A stretch of 64,000 bases of DNA from G963677445 sp963678275 (GTDB taxonomy: Bacteria; Bacteroidota; Ignavibacteria; Ignavibacteriales; Melioribacteraceae), in assembly GCA_963678275.1 (NCBI GenBank), contig OY782765.1:4650001-4714000 (forward strand), in the 5' to 3' direction. The position numbers were made by a program, and so were the translations under genes. Shown here piece after piece: positions 18,249-26,671 of this stretch. Every line of letters starts with the position of its first letter. Position 1 is the first letter of the stretch. The notes beneath the pieces were generated by a model, which saw nothing but the letters and a program-made list of their open reading frames with translations, was not told the origin of the DNA and did no database searches.

Positions 18249-18627
18249 TTCATGTAAAACTAAGTACTCCCCGTTTTCTTATGCTGGTCAAACCGGAACC
18301 AAAAGGAAAATCAAAAAAAACTTAATCGTAAACAGGCAGACAGAATTACCCGGTAAATAGAAGGTTAAATAAAATCTTGCCATTTTGCGCAGAATTTGAC
18401 TTCTTACGGAGTAATCAGCTTTATTTTCCTCTAACCATTTTGATAGAGAACGCCGCTTCGCTCCTGAGGGATTTCCCATGAGTACGAGAAGAGTCATTCA
18501 AATCAAGAAATGAAAAGCCGTTTCACAATCTTATTACCCCGTCTGTCGTTTTTTTACTATTTCATCAATTGCTGACCCCCTAATTTTACCTTCATCAAAT
18601 TTATTTTTTAATTTTACGGAGGATAAA
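18249..18627. other. gene-free stretch with one reversed dispersed repeat
   Basis: Holds an inverted copy of the ACTCCGTAAGGAGT motif (18380-18415: CCATTTTGCGCAGAATTTG then TTCTTACGGAGTAAT). The remainder shows nothing recognisable except the promoter region of the next gene, which has a good Shine-Dalgarno (ACGGAGGATAAA) at 18615-18626. Confidence 0.6.
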
Positions 18628-18933
18628 ATGATTACAGAGTTTGTGAAATTTCAGCTATTGGAAAATGCAACCGAAGAGCAGCTCATTTTAAAATCTGACA
18701 ACCTGGTTAATAATTTCCAGAAAAAGCAGGATGGATATATCGCTTCGGAGCTGGTGAAGGATACAAAAGAAAATGTATGGATTTTTATCTATCATTATGA
18801 AAGTATGGAAAAGATCATGCGGGTCGGAGAAAAGATGCGTCAGACAAAAGAGTTCGGCGAATTCTTTTCCCTTATAGTTCCCGAAAGCATCTCTGTCACT
18901 TTTAATGAGCAGTTGAGAAAATGGGATTCCTGA
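18628..18933 (+). CDS. small dimeric alpha-beta barrel (ABM-like) protein
   Basis: A 101-residue protein with the ferredoxin-like pattern of the antibiotic-biosynthesis-monooxygenase superfamily: strand ITEFVKFQLLENATEEQ, helix, the loop QKKQDGYIASELVKD, then strand NVWIFIYHYESMEKIMRVGEKM and a terminal strand PESISVTFNEQL. Such proteins are small dimers; some are monooxygenases, many have no known role. It has a clear Shine-Dalgarno and precedes the EFR1 gene by 80 bp in the same direction, so cotranscription is possible. Confidence 0.7.
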   Translation: MITEFVKFQLLENATEEQLILKSDNLVNNFQKKQDGYIASELVKDTKENVWIFIYHYESMEKIMRVGEKMRQTKEFGEFFSLIVPESISVTFNEQLRKWDS

Positions 18934-19013
18934 CAACAGTTTGGAAAATATTCAGGCGCCGCGGGTTATTTTGCGGCGCAATGATTAATTAAGAGTTTAT
19001 TTGGGAAACAACG

Positions 19014-19814
19014 ATGAAAATAAAAAAAATTAAACTTGTCTGGTTTTCACCCACAGGAACAACAAAAAAGGTTGTTGAGGGCATCGCGGCCGGACTTAAT
19101 GGAGTTCCGGTTGAACGCATCGATATCACAAACCCGGACGAGAGGGGAAAAATGACTGAGTTATCAGCCACTGACTTGCTTATCTTCGGTTCTCCTGTTT
19201 ATATGGGCAGAATTCCTGCGCTTTTAAACGACTGGTTTAATTTACTAAAAGGGGACAAAACACCCGCCATTTGCGTGGTAGTTTACGGCAACCGTGTATA
19301 TGATGACGCTCTGCTTGAGCTGAATAATATTTTGCTGGAGCGTGGATGTGTTCCGGTAGCGGCAGCGGCTTTTATCGGTGAACATTCTTTTTCCGGCCAG
19401 GCTCTTCACATCGCGAAAGGACGGCCGGACAATGATGATCTTAAGCGGGCAGGACTTTTCGGCGCTGTAATAGAGGAAAAAATTCTTTCCATGTCATCCG
19501 CCGGAAAAAATCCCGGATTAGTTTTGCCGGGCAATTTCCCTTATGGTGGAATTACCGATCTCTGGGATGTTGATTTTATTGAAGTAGATGAAAACTGCTA
19601 TCATTGCGGAATTTGCTCGGAGGTCTGCCCTGTCGGCGCTATCAGTATAAAGGATTCATTCAAAATTGATATAAAAAAATGTATTACCTGCTGCGCCTGT
19701 ATTAAACACTGCCCCCGCGAAGCCAGGAAAATAAAGCCCGGTCCGGTTATGGAAGCCGCTAAAAGGCTTCATAAACTTTATATGGAAAGGAAAGAACCGG
19801 AATTGTTTATATAA
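19014..19814 (+). CDS. EFR1-type flavodoxin/ferredoxin fusion protein
   Basis: A 266-residue redox protein. The N-terminal 165 residues form a flavodoxin-like domain with the FMN phosphate loop FSPTGTTKK (about 10-18) and GSPVYMGRIP. The C-terminus carries two [4Fe-4S] motifs, CYHCGICSEVCP and CITCCACIKHCP, separated by about 18 residues. This matches the EFR1 family of anaerobe electron carriers (flavodoxin domain plus 2[4Fe-4S] ferredoxin). It suggests low-potential electron transfer under anoxic conditions; partners are not evident nearby. Confidence 0.92.
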   Translation: MKIKKIKLVWFSPTGTTKKVVEGIAAGLNGVPVERIDITNPDERGKMTELSATDLLIFGSPVYMGRIPALLNDWFNLLKGDKTPAICVVVYGNRVYDDALLELNNILLERGCVPVAAAAFIGEHSFSGQALHIAKGRPDNDDLKRAGLFGAVIEEKILSMSSAGKNPGLVLPGNFPYGGITDLWDVDFIEVDENCYHCGICSEVCPVGAISIKDSFKIDIKKCITCCACIKHCPREARKIKPGPVMEAAKRLHKLYMERKEPELFI

Positions 19815-19956
19815 AGAAAAAGACCGGTCTCATTTTTGGTTCCTCTTTAACATGGGTTCGATATAAGAAGAGAGAACGGAAATAAAATTACAGAGGTAAT
19901 TGATGCGATTCAGACATTGATATTTCTTTACTTATCCCGGGGTGGGTGAATGAAGT

Positions 19957-21489
19957 TTACTTATGTCGTTTATAATCAATGCCCAGTTTATCCATTCTGT
20001 TGCGGAGGGTATTTGGATTTACTCCGAGCACTTCCGCGGCTCCCCCGGCGCCATGTATTTTGCCGCCGCATTTATCAAGAATATTCCTGATATGGGTTGA
20101 AATTATATCATCCAGATTATCTGACTGCGCCGGACGGGATTCCTTTACAGGGATTTTCTCTTCCGGAAAATTTGTGAGAAGTTTTTCAAATGTTAATGGT
20201 CCCGCCGGATTTAAGATCAGGGCCCGCTCAACTATGTTCTGCAATTCTCTCACATTACCCGGCCAGTTGTATTCAGTCAGAAAGTCTGCCGCTCCTTGAG
20301 TAATTCCGGGAATATGCGGCAGTTTCAGCTCCTTCGATTTTAGAGTAATAAAATGTTGAAGCAATGCCGGAATATCCTCTTTTCTTTTCCTGAGAGGAGG
20401 GATGGTAATTGGAAATACATTTAAACGGAACCACAGATCCTGTCTGAATTCTCCTTTCTCAACCATTTTCTCCAGATTCCGGTTGGTGGCCGCGATAATT
20501 CTAATATCAAGAGATATTGTTTTAGTCCCCCCTATCCGTTCAATTTCTTTTTCCTGAATAACCCTCAGCAGTTTCACCTGTGATTGCAGCGGCAGTTCCC
20601 CTATTTCATCAAGAAAAATTGTACCTTTGTCCGCTCTTTCAAAACGGCCCCTTTTCGATGAAACCGCCCCTGTAAACGCCCCCTTTTCATAACCGAAAAG
20701 TTCACTGTCAATTAATGTTTCAGGAATAGCTCCGCAGTTTACACTCACAAATGGTCCCTCACTTCTCGATGAATAATAATGGATGGCATTCGCTATAACA
20801 TCCTTACCGACACCGGTCTCACCCAATAATAAAACAGGGCTTTGAAGAGAAGAGACTTTCTCAATCTGGTACATTACCTCCTTTAATCCGTAGTTTGCCC
20901 CGATTATTTCATCGCCCGATTTTCGGCGCAATTCTCCATGCAAAAATCTGTTATCATCGTCGAGCAGCTCCTTAAGTTTCGTCAATTCCCTGTGTTTTAA
21001 CACGTTTGACATTGCGATGATGAACGGTTCTTTCAGAAGTAGTACATAATCACTCTGCTCCTCAGTAAATTTTTCATTACGGCTGATTATTGCCGCTGCT
21101 CCCAATACCTTTTCCCCGGAATTCAAAAGAAGCACCATAATATCGCTGCATTTAATATTATGAAAATTTAGCATTTCCCTGCTGAGAGAATTATTGAGAG
21201 GATCGCCAAAAATATACACATCTCTGTTTCCCGGCATATTTGTTATACCCGCGGTTTTTCTTGACTCTTCCTTCAAAGGTGTTATTAAATCCAGTTTGTA
21301 TCCCCCGGTTTCATCGGCTTTTGCTATCGTTCTCATCACACCATAATCAAAGTCATAATACTCAAGGAATATTATATCAGCCGGCATTATCTCTCTCAGT
21401 AATTCGGCTGTCGAGTATAACGCCTGTTCAATATCCAGATTACCACATATTCTTAGTGTCGCTTCCCTGAAAAAAATATTTTTGTCCAT
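19957..21489 (-). CDS. sigma-54-dependent transcriptional activator with GAF domain
   Basis: A 510-residue enhancer-binding protein. The N-terminal region (about 15-165) is GAF-like. The AAA+ domain has Walker A GETGVGKD (223-230), the sigma-54 contact loop GAFTGA (270-275) and Walker B TIFLDEIGE (290-298), so it should work with RpoN (3111-4574). The C-terminus ends in a Fis-type HTH (GAGGAAEVLGVNPNTLRNRMDKLGI, read in two parts). FhlA/NorR-like regulators have this layout; there is no receiver domain. The 181-bp divergent spacer to 21671 carries two TTTACC-N6-GGTAAA-like sites. Confidence 0.93.
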   Translation of the reverse strand: MDKNIFFREATLRICGNLDIEQALYSTAELLREIMPADIIFLEYYDFDYGVMRTIAKADETGGYKLDLITPLKEESRKTAGITNMPGNRDVYIFGDPLNNSLSREMLNFHNIKCSDIMVLLLNSGEKVLGAAAIISRNEKFTEEQSDYVLLLKEPFIIAMSNVLKHRELTKLKELLDDDNRFLHGELRRKSGDEIIGANYGLKEVMYQIEKVSSLQSPVLLLGETGVGKDVIANAIHYYSSRSEGPFVSVNCGAIPETLIDSELFGYEKGAFTGAVSSKRGRFERADKGTIFLDEIGELPLQSQVKLLRVIQEKEIERIGGTKTISLDIRIIAATNRNLEKMVEKGEFRQDLWFRLNVFPITIPPLRKRKEDIPALLQHFITLKSKELKLPHIPGITQGAADFLTEYNWPGNVRELQNIVERALILNPAGPLTFEKLLTNFPEEKIPVKESRPAQSDNLDDIISTHIRNILDKCGGKIHGAGGAAEVLGVNPNTLRNRMDKLGIDYKRHK

Positions 21490-21502
21490 TTTTTATTCCC
21501 GA

Positions 21503-21570
21503 TTTACCATATAAGGTAAAAATACATGTTTTCACCGTATATCGCAATCACTTTTGTCATATATGGTAAA
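21503..21570. promoter_or_regulatory. pair of operator-like inverted repeats
   Basis: Site 1 is a perfect inverted repeat TTTACC-ATATAA-GGTAAA (21503-21520); site 2 is TTTGTC-ATATAT-GGTAAA (21553-21570), same arm length and same 6-bp spacer, 50 bp apart, about five helical turns. They lie between the divergent activator gene and the 21671 operon. A third, perfect site is at 25823-25840. Binding by the activator encoded next door is an inference. A weak -24-like GGCACG (21619) precedes the operon, but its -12 match is poor. Confidence 0.65.
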
Positions 21571-21670
21571 TATCTGTTTTTTTCTCCAATTTTCTTATAT
21601 TTTTCACAAAATTTAACCGGCACGAAATTGGGATACTATTTCGGAGACAAATTAACCGGAGCAAACCTGA

Positions 21671-21958
21671 ATGAAACAACTGGAAATAATTGAAATAAGA
21701 TGCGCCGCCGCAAAAGCAGTCAGACTTGAAAATAAGCTGGAGTTAATCAGGAAACAATTTTTAAATGACTCTCAAAGCGGTTTTCTGAAATTATTCAAAA
21801 GAGCGGAACCATATACAGATTATTGTATTCACATATATCAACATACCGGGAATAATGAGTCCCCAAAAGAATCCTGCGCGCTTCATATTCTTGAAGTTTT
21901 GAAGGATTACGGACTGGTTAATTATACGGTATGGATGGAATTTGGAATAGAATCATAA
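21671..21958 (+). CDS. small conserved-looking protein, unknown function
   Basis: A 95-residue protein of unknown family. Pattern: a beta strand LEIIEIRCAA, a long amphipathic helix with KLELIRKQFLNDSQSGFLKLFKR, a strand TDYCIHIYQHTG, a helix CALHILEVLKDYGL and a strand VNYTVWMEFG. This beta-alpha-beta-alpha-beta order could be a ferredoxin-like monomer of the dimeric barrel kind, but I would not assign it. It is the first gene of a run with an SDR and a radical SAM protein and sits behind the operator pair, so it is probably regulated with them. Confidence 0.6.
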   Translation: MKQLEIIEIRCAAAKAVRLENKLELIRKQFLNDSQSGFLKLFKRAEPYTDYCIHIYQHTGNNESPKESCALHILEVLKDYGLVNYTVWMEFGIES

Positions 21959-21992
21959 TAAATTTGTTTAATAAAACATAAAGGGAAATAAA

Positions 21993-22871
21993 ATGAAGAA
22001 AGTATTGGTTGCCGGGGCGACAGGTTACCTGGGGAAATATATGCTGAGAGAACTTAAGAAACAGGGATATTATATCCGCGCTCTCGCGAGGAATAGGGAA
22101 AAGCTTGAAGAATGCAAAAATTTCATTGATGAAGATTTTACAGGTGAAGTTACAAAGCCTGATTCTCTTGCCGGTGTTTGCGAAAATATAGATATTGTTT
22201 TTTCTTCTGTCGGCATAACAAGACAGAAAGATGGAATGACTTATATGGATGTGGATTACGGCGGAAATAAAAACATTTTGAACGAGGCAAAAAAATCGGG
22301 TGTTAAAAAATTCATTTTTGTTTCTGTTCTTTTTGGTGACCGGATGAGAGAACTGGATATAGTAAACGCGAGAGAAATGATGGTCGATGAGCTTAAGCAG
22401 TCTGGTCTGGAATATTGTATTATACGCCCGAACGGATTCTTTTCCGATATGACAGAACTGTTAAGCATGGCTCAAAAAGGGAAAATATATCTTTTCGGCA
22501 ATGGAGAATATAGAGCGAACCCAATACATGGAGCCGATCTGGCAGAATTTATTGTTAATAATATATCGAGCCGCGAAAAGGAGCTCAGCACAGGAGGCCC
22601 CGATATACTTACACAGAATGAAATGGCCGAAGCGGCATTTTCGGCAGCGGGCAGGAAAACAAAAATTAAATATATACCATTATGGATAAAAAGTTTATCG
22701 CTGAAGCTGATTCGTCTTTTTACAGGCCCCAAAACATATGGACCGGTTGAATTTTTCCTCACTGTAATGACAATGGATATGATCGCGCCAAAATATGGCG
22801 CTCGCAGGCTTAAGGATTATTACATGGAACGGGCTGAAACTGATTCAGAAAAGAGAGGAGGTAAAAAATGA
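21993..22871 (+). CDS. atypical SDR / NAD(P)H-binding oxidoreductase
   Basis: A 292-residue Rossmann protein of the NmrA/atypical-SDR type: VLVAGATGYLGKYM with the glycine motif GATGYLG at the N-terminus, RALARN at the end of strand 2 (NADP preference), VFSSVGITRQ, then GVKKFIFVSV and YCIIRPNGFFSD. The typical YxxxK is absent, as usual in this group. Function may be as a redox sensor or epimerase/reductase. It has a good Shine-Dalgarno (AAAGGGAAATAAA) and overlaps the next start by 4 nt (ATGA), so it is coupled to the radical SAM gene. Confidence 0.87.
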   Translation: MKKVLVAGATGYLGKYMLRELKKQGYYIRALARNREKLEECKNFIDEDFTGEVTKPDSLAGVCENIDIVFSSVGITRQKDGMTYMDVDYGGNKNILNEAKKSGVKKFIFVSVLFGDRMRELDIVNAREMMVDELKQSGLEYCIIRPNGFFSDMTELLSMAQKGKIYLFGNGEYRANPIHGADLAEFIVNNISSREKELSTGGPDILTQNEMAEAAFSAAGRKTKIKYIPLWIKSLSLKLIRLFTGPKTYGPVEFFLTVMTMDMIAPKYGARRLKDYYMERAETDSEKRGGKK

Positions 22872-23662
22872 AAATCATAAAGATGAATCGTGGTCCGGTT
22901 CTTCAGCCATGCGGACTTGAAGGGATAAATTACCAGATAGATCCATATTCCGGATGTCAGCACAATTGTTATTATTGTTACGCTCTTAATCATTCCGATC
23001 ACGACTGGAAAGAGGAGATGAGGATATATGAAAATCTGGAATCCCGTCTTGAAGAAGAGCTGGCCGGAATTCATCCGCAAAAAATTTACCTCGGGTATCA
23101 AACCGATCCATATCAGCCCTTGGAGGCTGAACTAAAACAGACGCGCGTTATTCTTGAAGTTTTTCTCCGAAAAGGATTTTCCGCCAGCATTCTTACAAAA
23201 TCGGACCTTGTCCTTCGCGACATTGATATTCTTAAAGAGATGGAAGATTCATCGGTGAGTTTTTCTATTGCTTTTACCGACGATAATATCCGGAGTATAA
23301 TGGAAGAAAATACCATAAACACCGGGAAAAGGATCAATGCGCTTGGTAAGATCAGGGAGGCGGGCATCAGCGCTTCCGCCCTGCTTTGTCCGGTAATTCC
23401 ATATATCACCGATGCTGAAAAACTTATAAATTCTTTAAACGGTAAAGCAGAGACAATATGGGTATATGCTCTGAGTTTTCTTAATAAGGAAGAACCCTCA
23501 TGGAATAACACACTCAAAATACTGGAAGAACATTTCCCCGCCGAAAAAGATCAGATCATTCGCGCTATTTTTAACAAAAAGGATCCATGGCGGAGTAATC
23601 TCCGTGATAAGCTCACAAAGACAGCGGTTGAAAAAAAACTGGACCTGAGGATTCATTTGTAG
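22868..23662 (+). CDS. SPL-family radical SAM protein
   Basis: A 264-residue radical SAM enzyme. The cluster motif is Cys30-x3-Cys34-x2-Cys37 (SGCQHNCYYCYA), preceded by GINYQIDPYSG; LGYQTDPYQPLE follows, which together are typical of the spore-photoproduct-lyase-like (Rv2578c/SplB-type) proteins. KSDLVLRDIDIL and ALLCPVIPYITD also fit. Related enzymes are annotated as DNA repair photolyases, but most lack proof of that function. It ends the 21671-23662 run. Confidence 0.9.
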   Translation: MKIIKMNRGPVLQPCGLEGINYQIDPYSGCQHNCYYCYALNHSDHDWKEEMRIYENLESRLEEELAGIHPQKIYLGYQTDPYQPLEAELKQTRVILEVFLRKGFSASILTKSDLVLRDIDILKEMEDSSVSFSIAFTDDNIRSIMEENTINTGKRINALGKIREAGISASALLCPVIPYITDAEKLINSLNGKAETIWVYALSFLNKEEPSWNNTLKILEEHFPAEKDQIIRAIFNKKDPWRSNLRDKLTKTAVEKKLDLRIHL

Positions 23663-23890
23663 AATGTTGCGTGAATCAATATTTTCGCTGATAATAAGAG
23701 ATTGGTGAGAAGAATTAAAGTTGCGAATATTTATGGGTTTGATTATTTTAATAATAATACAAAGGAAATAAATGATTCTGGTAAGGTTATTAAATCTTAC
23801 TATAAGAAGTCAGCCTTTGATGGTGAATTAAGCTGAAGCAGATGACGCTCTTTGGAAAATGGTATTATTAATTAACACTTTCTGTTAATC

Positions 23891-23907
23891 AAAATATTGC
23901 ATTAAAC
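23891..23907. repeat. 17-bp direct repeat, left copy, before higB
   Basis: AAAATATTGCATTAAAC, exactly repeated at 25354-25370. This copy ends four bases before the toxin start codon, so it could also act as the promoter/operator of the toxin-antitoxin pair. Confidence 0.75.
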
Positions 23908-23911
23908 AAAA

Positions 23912-24244
23912 ATGATTATTATTTTCAGTGATAAGAAACTCAAAAAATATGCTAATAATCACCGATTGGCAAAACAGAAATTGGGGACCAGGAGAGCGGA
24001 AATATTCAAGCGGAGACTTGATGATATAGCGGCAGCCCTAAGCTTTGATGATTTGAAGTTTTTACCCGGGAATTATCATCAGCTTCGCGGTGAAAGGAAA
24101 GACCAGTGGGCATGCGATTTAGATCAGCCCTATAGATTAATATTTGCCCCTGCTGAATTTCCAATTCCAAAGAGTGAATGGGGCGCTCAAATATTGGTCG
24201 AAATCAGAAGCGCGGAAATAATTGAAATTATTGATTATCATTAG
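23912..24244 (+). CDS. HigB-like RelE/ParE-superfamily toxin
   Basis: A 110-residue protein with the RelE-fold pattern of HigB killer proteins: an N-terminal strand MIIIFSDKKLKKYANN, the helix with LGTRRAEIFKRRLDDIAAA, then LPGNYHQLRGERKDQWACDLDQPYRLIF and a final strand with VEIRSAEIIEIIDYH. The LRGxRxxxWxxDL...YRLIF core is typical. HigB toxins cleave mRNA at the ribosome. It lies 11 bp before the antitoxin gene, the usual toxin-first order of higBA. Toxin length is normal. Confidence 0.85.
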   Translation: MIIIFSDKKLKKYANNHRLAKQKLGTRRAEIFKRRLDDIAAALSFDDLKFLPGNYHQLRGERKDQWACDLDQPYRLIFAPAEFPIPKSEWGAQILVEIRSAEIIEIIDYH

Positions 24245-24255
24245 AGATATTTTTT

Positions 24256-25344
24256 ATGACAGTAGTAAATGAATATTACCCTGAAGAAGTTCTTCATCCG
24301 GCTATTACCCTTAATGAAAAACTTGGTGAAATGGGTATGAGCCGAAAAGAATTTGCTTTGCGTACGGGGAAACCTGAAAAAACAATAGCAGCTCTTATGA
24401 AGGGGGAAAGCTCAATCACTACCGAAATGGCAATTCTATTCGAAAATGTCACAAAAATACCAGCACATTTTTGGATAAATAAACAATCGAGATTTAATGA
24501 ATATAAGGCGCGCTTAAAAAGAAAACTGGCTGTTGAGGAAGCCGAAGAATGGACAAAAGGTTTCCCGTATGCCGAAATGGCTAAATTGCAATGGGTTCCG
24601 GCAACAAGAAAAATTCGGGAAAAGACAATCAACCTGTTCGCGTATTTTGGAATTTCATCTCATGAAGCCTGGAAAAAACTTTACATTGAAAGTGAATTAA
24701 AAATAGCCGCGTATACTTCGTTGAAACATACTCATGATCCGAAAGCAATTTCAGCATGGTTAAGGAAAGGAGAACTACAATTAGAAGAATTCAATCCTCC
24801 GGACTATAATAAAAAAAAGCTGAAAGACAATTTGCCGAAGATAAAAAAGATAATGGCCTCGTATCCAAAAAGTTTTTTCGGGGACCTTTCGCTGTTATGT
24901 CATGAGGCGGGATTAATGGTATTTTATACACCGAAATTAAATAAAGCGCCAATTAGTGGTTCAACACGATGGATAAGAAATACACCGGTAATTCAACTGA
25001 CAGCGCGGTATAAACAGAATGACCGGTTTTGGTTTACTTTCTTTCATGAAATCGGCCATATTTTATTACATGGTAAAAAATATATTTCGCTTGAGGGAAT
25101 AGATTTTTCCGACGCCGATCCCCAAAAAGAACAAGAAGCCAATGAATTCGCGGAAGAATGGACTTTTTCCATGAAAGAGGAAAAGGAATTACTTTCAGAA
25201 GAGACACTGACTGAAAGTGTAATATTTTATTACGCTAAAAAATTTCAGACACATCCGGCAATGATAATTGGCAGGTTGCAACATAAAAACATTATCCCCT
25301 TTTCAGTAGGACGTAAATTTATTGAACCGATTGATTTATCTTAG
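24256..25344 (+). CDS. HigA-type antitoxin fused to ImmA/IrrE metallopeptidase
   Basis: A 362-residue protein. Residues 10-75 form an XRE/HigA-type HTH (HPAITLNEKLGEMGMSRKEFALRTG, then KTIAALMKGESSITTEMA). The C-terminal half carries an ImmA/IrrE (COG2856) domain with zinc-binding HEIGH at 264-268 and, about 30 residues later, EQEANEFAEEW supplying the third ligand. Plain HigA antitoxins are about 100 residues; the HTH-ImmA form is a known longer type that can repress and may be proteolytically regulated. Together with the toxin it forms a self-contained module between 17-bp direct repeats. Confidence 0.9.
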   Translation: MTVVNEYYPEEVLHPAITLNEKLGEMGMSRKEFALRTGKPEKTIAALMKGESSITTEMAILFENVTKIPAHFWINKQSRFNEYKARLKRKLAVEEAEEWTKGFPYAEMAKLQWVPATRKIREKTINLFAYFGISSHEAWKKLYIESELKIAAYTSLKHTHDPKAISAWLRKGELQLEEFNPPDYNKKKLKDNLPKIKKIMASYPKSFFGDLSLLCHEAGLMVFYTPKLNKAPISGSTRWIRNTPVIQLTARYKQNDRFWFTFFHEIGHILLHGKKYISLEGIDFSDADPQKEQEANEFAEEWTFSMKEEKELLSEETLTESVIFYYAKKFQTHPAMIIGRLQHKNIIPFSVGRKFIEPIDLS

Positions 25345-25353
25345 AATTACATT

Positions 25354-25370
25354 AAAATATTGCATTAAAC
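25354..25370. repeat. 17-bp direct repeat, right copy, after higA
   Basis: Exact second copy of AAAATATTGCATTAAAC, beginning 10 bp after the antitoxin stop. The pair delimits a 1.46-kb segment containing only the toxin and antitoxin genes. Confidence 0.75.
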
Positions 25371-25588
25371 CTTGAAATTGTAATAAGTTCATTTTTAGTA
25401 AGAATGCCCCTCTACAATTGATATGCCGGATCAATTAAATAACCGGATACATAATACAGAGCTCCTGACATCACGTATATTTAAATGCAACTATTTTATC
25501 ATTTTCTTTCATTAAATGACAAAATAATAACATAAAGAATTTATCTAAATCATTTCTCATTATTATTTTCATCTTTTAAAGCGACCTC

Positions 25589-25755
25589 AAAAAAATAAGC
25601 GTTAAGAAAATCAAATGAACGAAGCGTTAAAAAAGGAAAGCTGTTTGAGGCACATGTCTTTTTATGTGCCGAGTTCTTTCATTTTAGCGGAGTGAATTGA
25701 TTTTTAGCTTATTTTTTTGCAGTCTTGACTTTTTTGTTACTTTTTGTGTCAAGAC
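25589..25755. repeat. long imperfect hairpin element plus second stem-loop
   Basis: Nested arms: AAAAAAATAAGC (25589-25600) with GCTTATTTTTTT (25707-25718); AAAATCAA (25607-25614) with TTGATTTT (25697-25704); tip hairpin GGCACAT (25649-25655) with ATGTGCC (25664-25670). The middle part pairs imperfectly. Directly after it is GTCTTGAC (25722-25729) with GTCAAGAC (25748-25755) over a T-rich loop. It may be a dispersed repeat or a structured RNA; strand is undetermined. Confidence 0.65.
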
Positions 25756-25822
25756 AAAAAGTAAGGGCATATTTTATGAAATTTATTTGGTAAGATTCAT
25801 GACAATTCCCATTGGTTCTCGA

Positions 25823-25840
25823 TTTACCATCTGAGGTAAA
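25823..25840. promoter_or_regulatory. isolated TTTACC-N6-GGTAAA operator-like site
   Basis: Perfect inverted repeat TTTACC-ATCTGA-GGTAAA. The bases before it (TTCTCGA) also match those before the site at 21503 (TTCCCGA), so the similarity extends beyond the palindrome. It is 830 bp upstream of the symporter operon, too far for a simple operator but possible as an enhancer. Confidence 0.5.
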
Positions 25841-26671
25841 TTTCAAATTATTTCACGCTAAGAAAAATTATAAACGTAATTCTTTTTAATAGAATTTCTA
25901 ATACAAGTCGCATACGTATATACGCAACAAAAAATCTATGTTGTTTTATTTCAATACATTATGTTTCTGATGTCAGGAGTCCTGTAATAATTAATGCAAT
26001 ACTGTTGCGGATTCCTTTTCATGCAAAAAAGGAATATCAACAGTTTGGAGGGTGGTCCCCAAAATCACACATGCAAATCAGATAAAAGATTCAACATTTA
26101 AAATTTTCCCGGCGCGGTAAGGAAAGTTACATGCCGACTCAGAATATATCGGAATTGATAAACAACACATCCGGATAATTCCTACCTGCGCTCTTCCTGC
26201 CTGTTTTTATCTTACCGGTTATAAAATTTCGTGTTAATTTGAAATATTTTCATTAAATTAGAATTTGTTGACATATATAAAATAAATGTACTATTTCCGG
26301 AATCCTATACTGAATGATTTTATTGAGTAATACTGAACAAAAATACAGCCTTCATATTCACACCGGCAAATCAAAGATTTTTCCTAATTCTTATTATCTA
26401 AAGGAGATCAATTTATGAGTTGAAATCCCTTTCGGGCTAATTTATTCGGTCCGTGAGGAAATATCTGAATAACAAGTTTTGGTAACATTATTGTTTTAAT
26501 AAAGACTATAGCATCCTGTTCTCCACGAATAACCAGTAACAACAAAATATAAACACACTGAAATCTTTACCTGCTTCCGGCAGCGCATGTTATTTCAGCC
26601 CTGCGTCGGGAAGAATTGAATATTCATTTAATATAAATTGATAGATTCCAAACTAAACTTGTGAGGCATTA

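Larger units (their letters stand above)
25345..26671. other. 1.3-kb gene-free region with structured elements
   Basis: No gene seen. It contains the right-hand 17-bp repeat (25354-25370), a strongly folding element (25589-25755), a TTTACC-N6-GGTAAA site (25823-25840), a relative of the 9.05-kb repeat (25866-25990), and, nearer to the symporter genes, A+T-rich sequence that must hold their promoter. At 26402 a Shine-Dalgarno-like AAGGAGATC precedes ATGAGTTGA, which is a two-codon frame only. Confidence 0.6.

Noticed and set aside
21617..21634. Possible sigma-54 promoter (GGCACG...TTGG) before the 21671 operon
   Set aside because: Spacing between the -24 and -12 elements is one base short and the -12 GC is missing; kept only as a remark.
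23705..23836. 43-codon GTG-started frame beginning VRRIKVANIYGFDYFNNN between the radical SAM gene and higB
   Set aside because: No ribosome-binding site, low-complexity Asn/Lys composition and no recognisable family; may be a gene remnant but not supportable.
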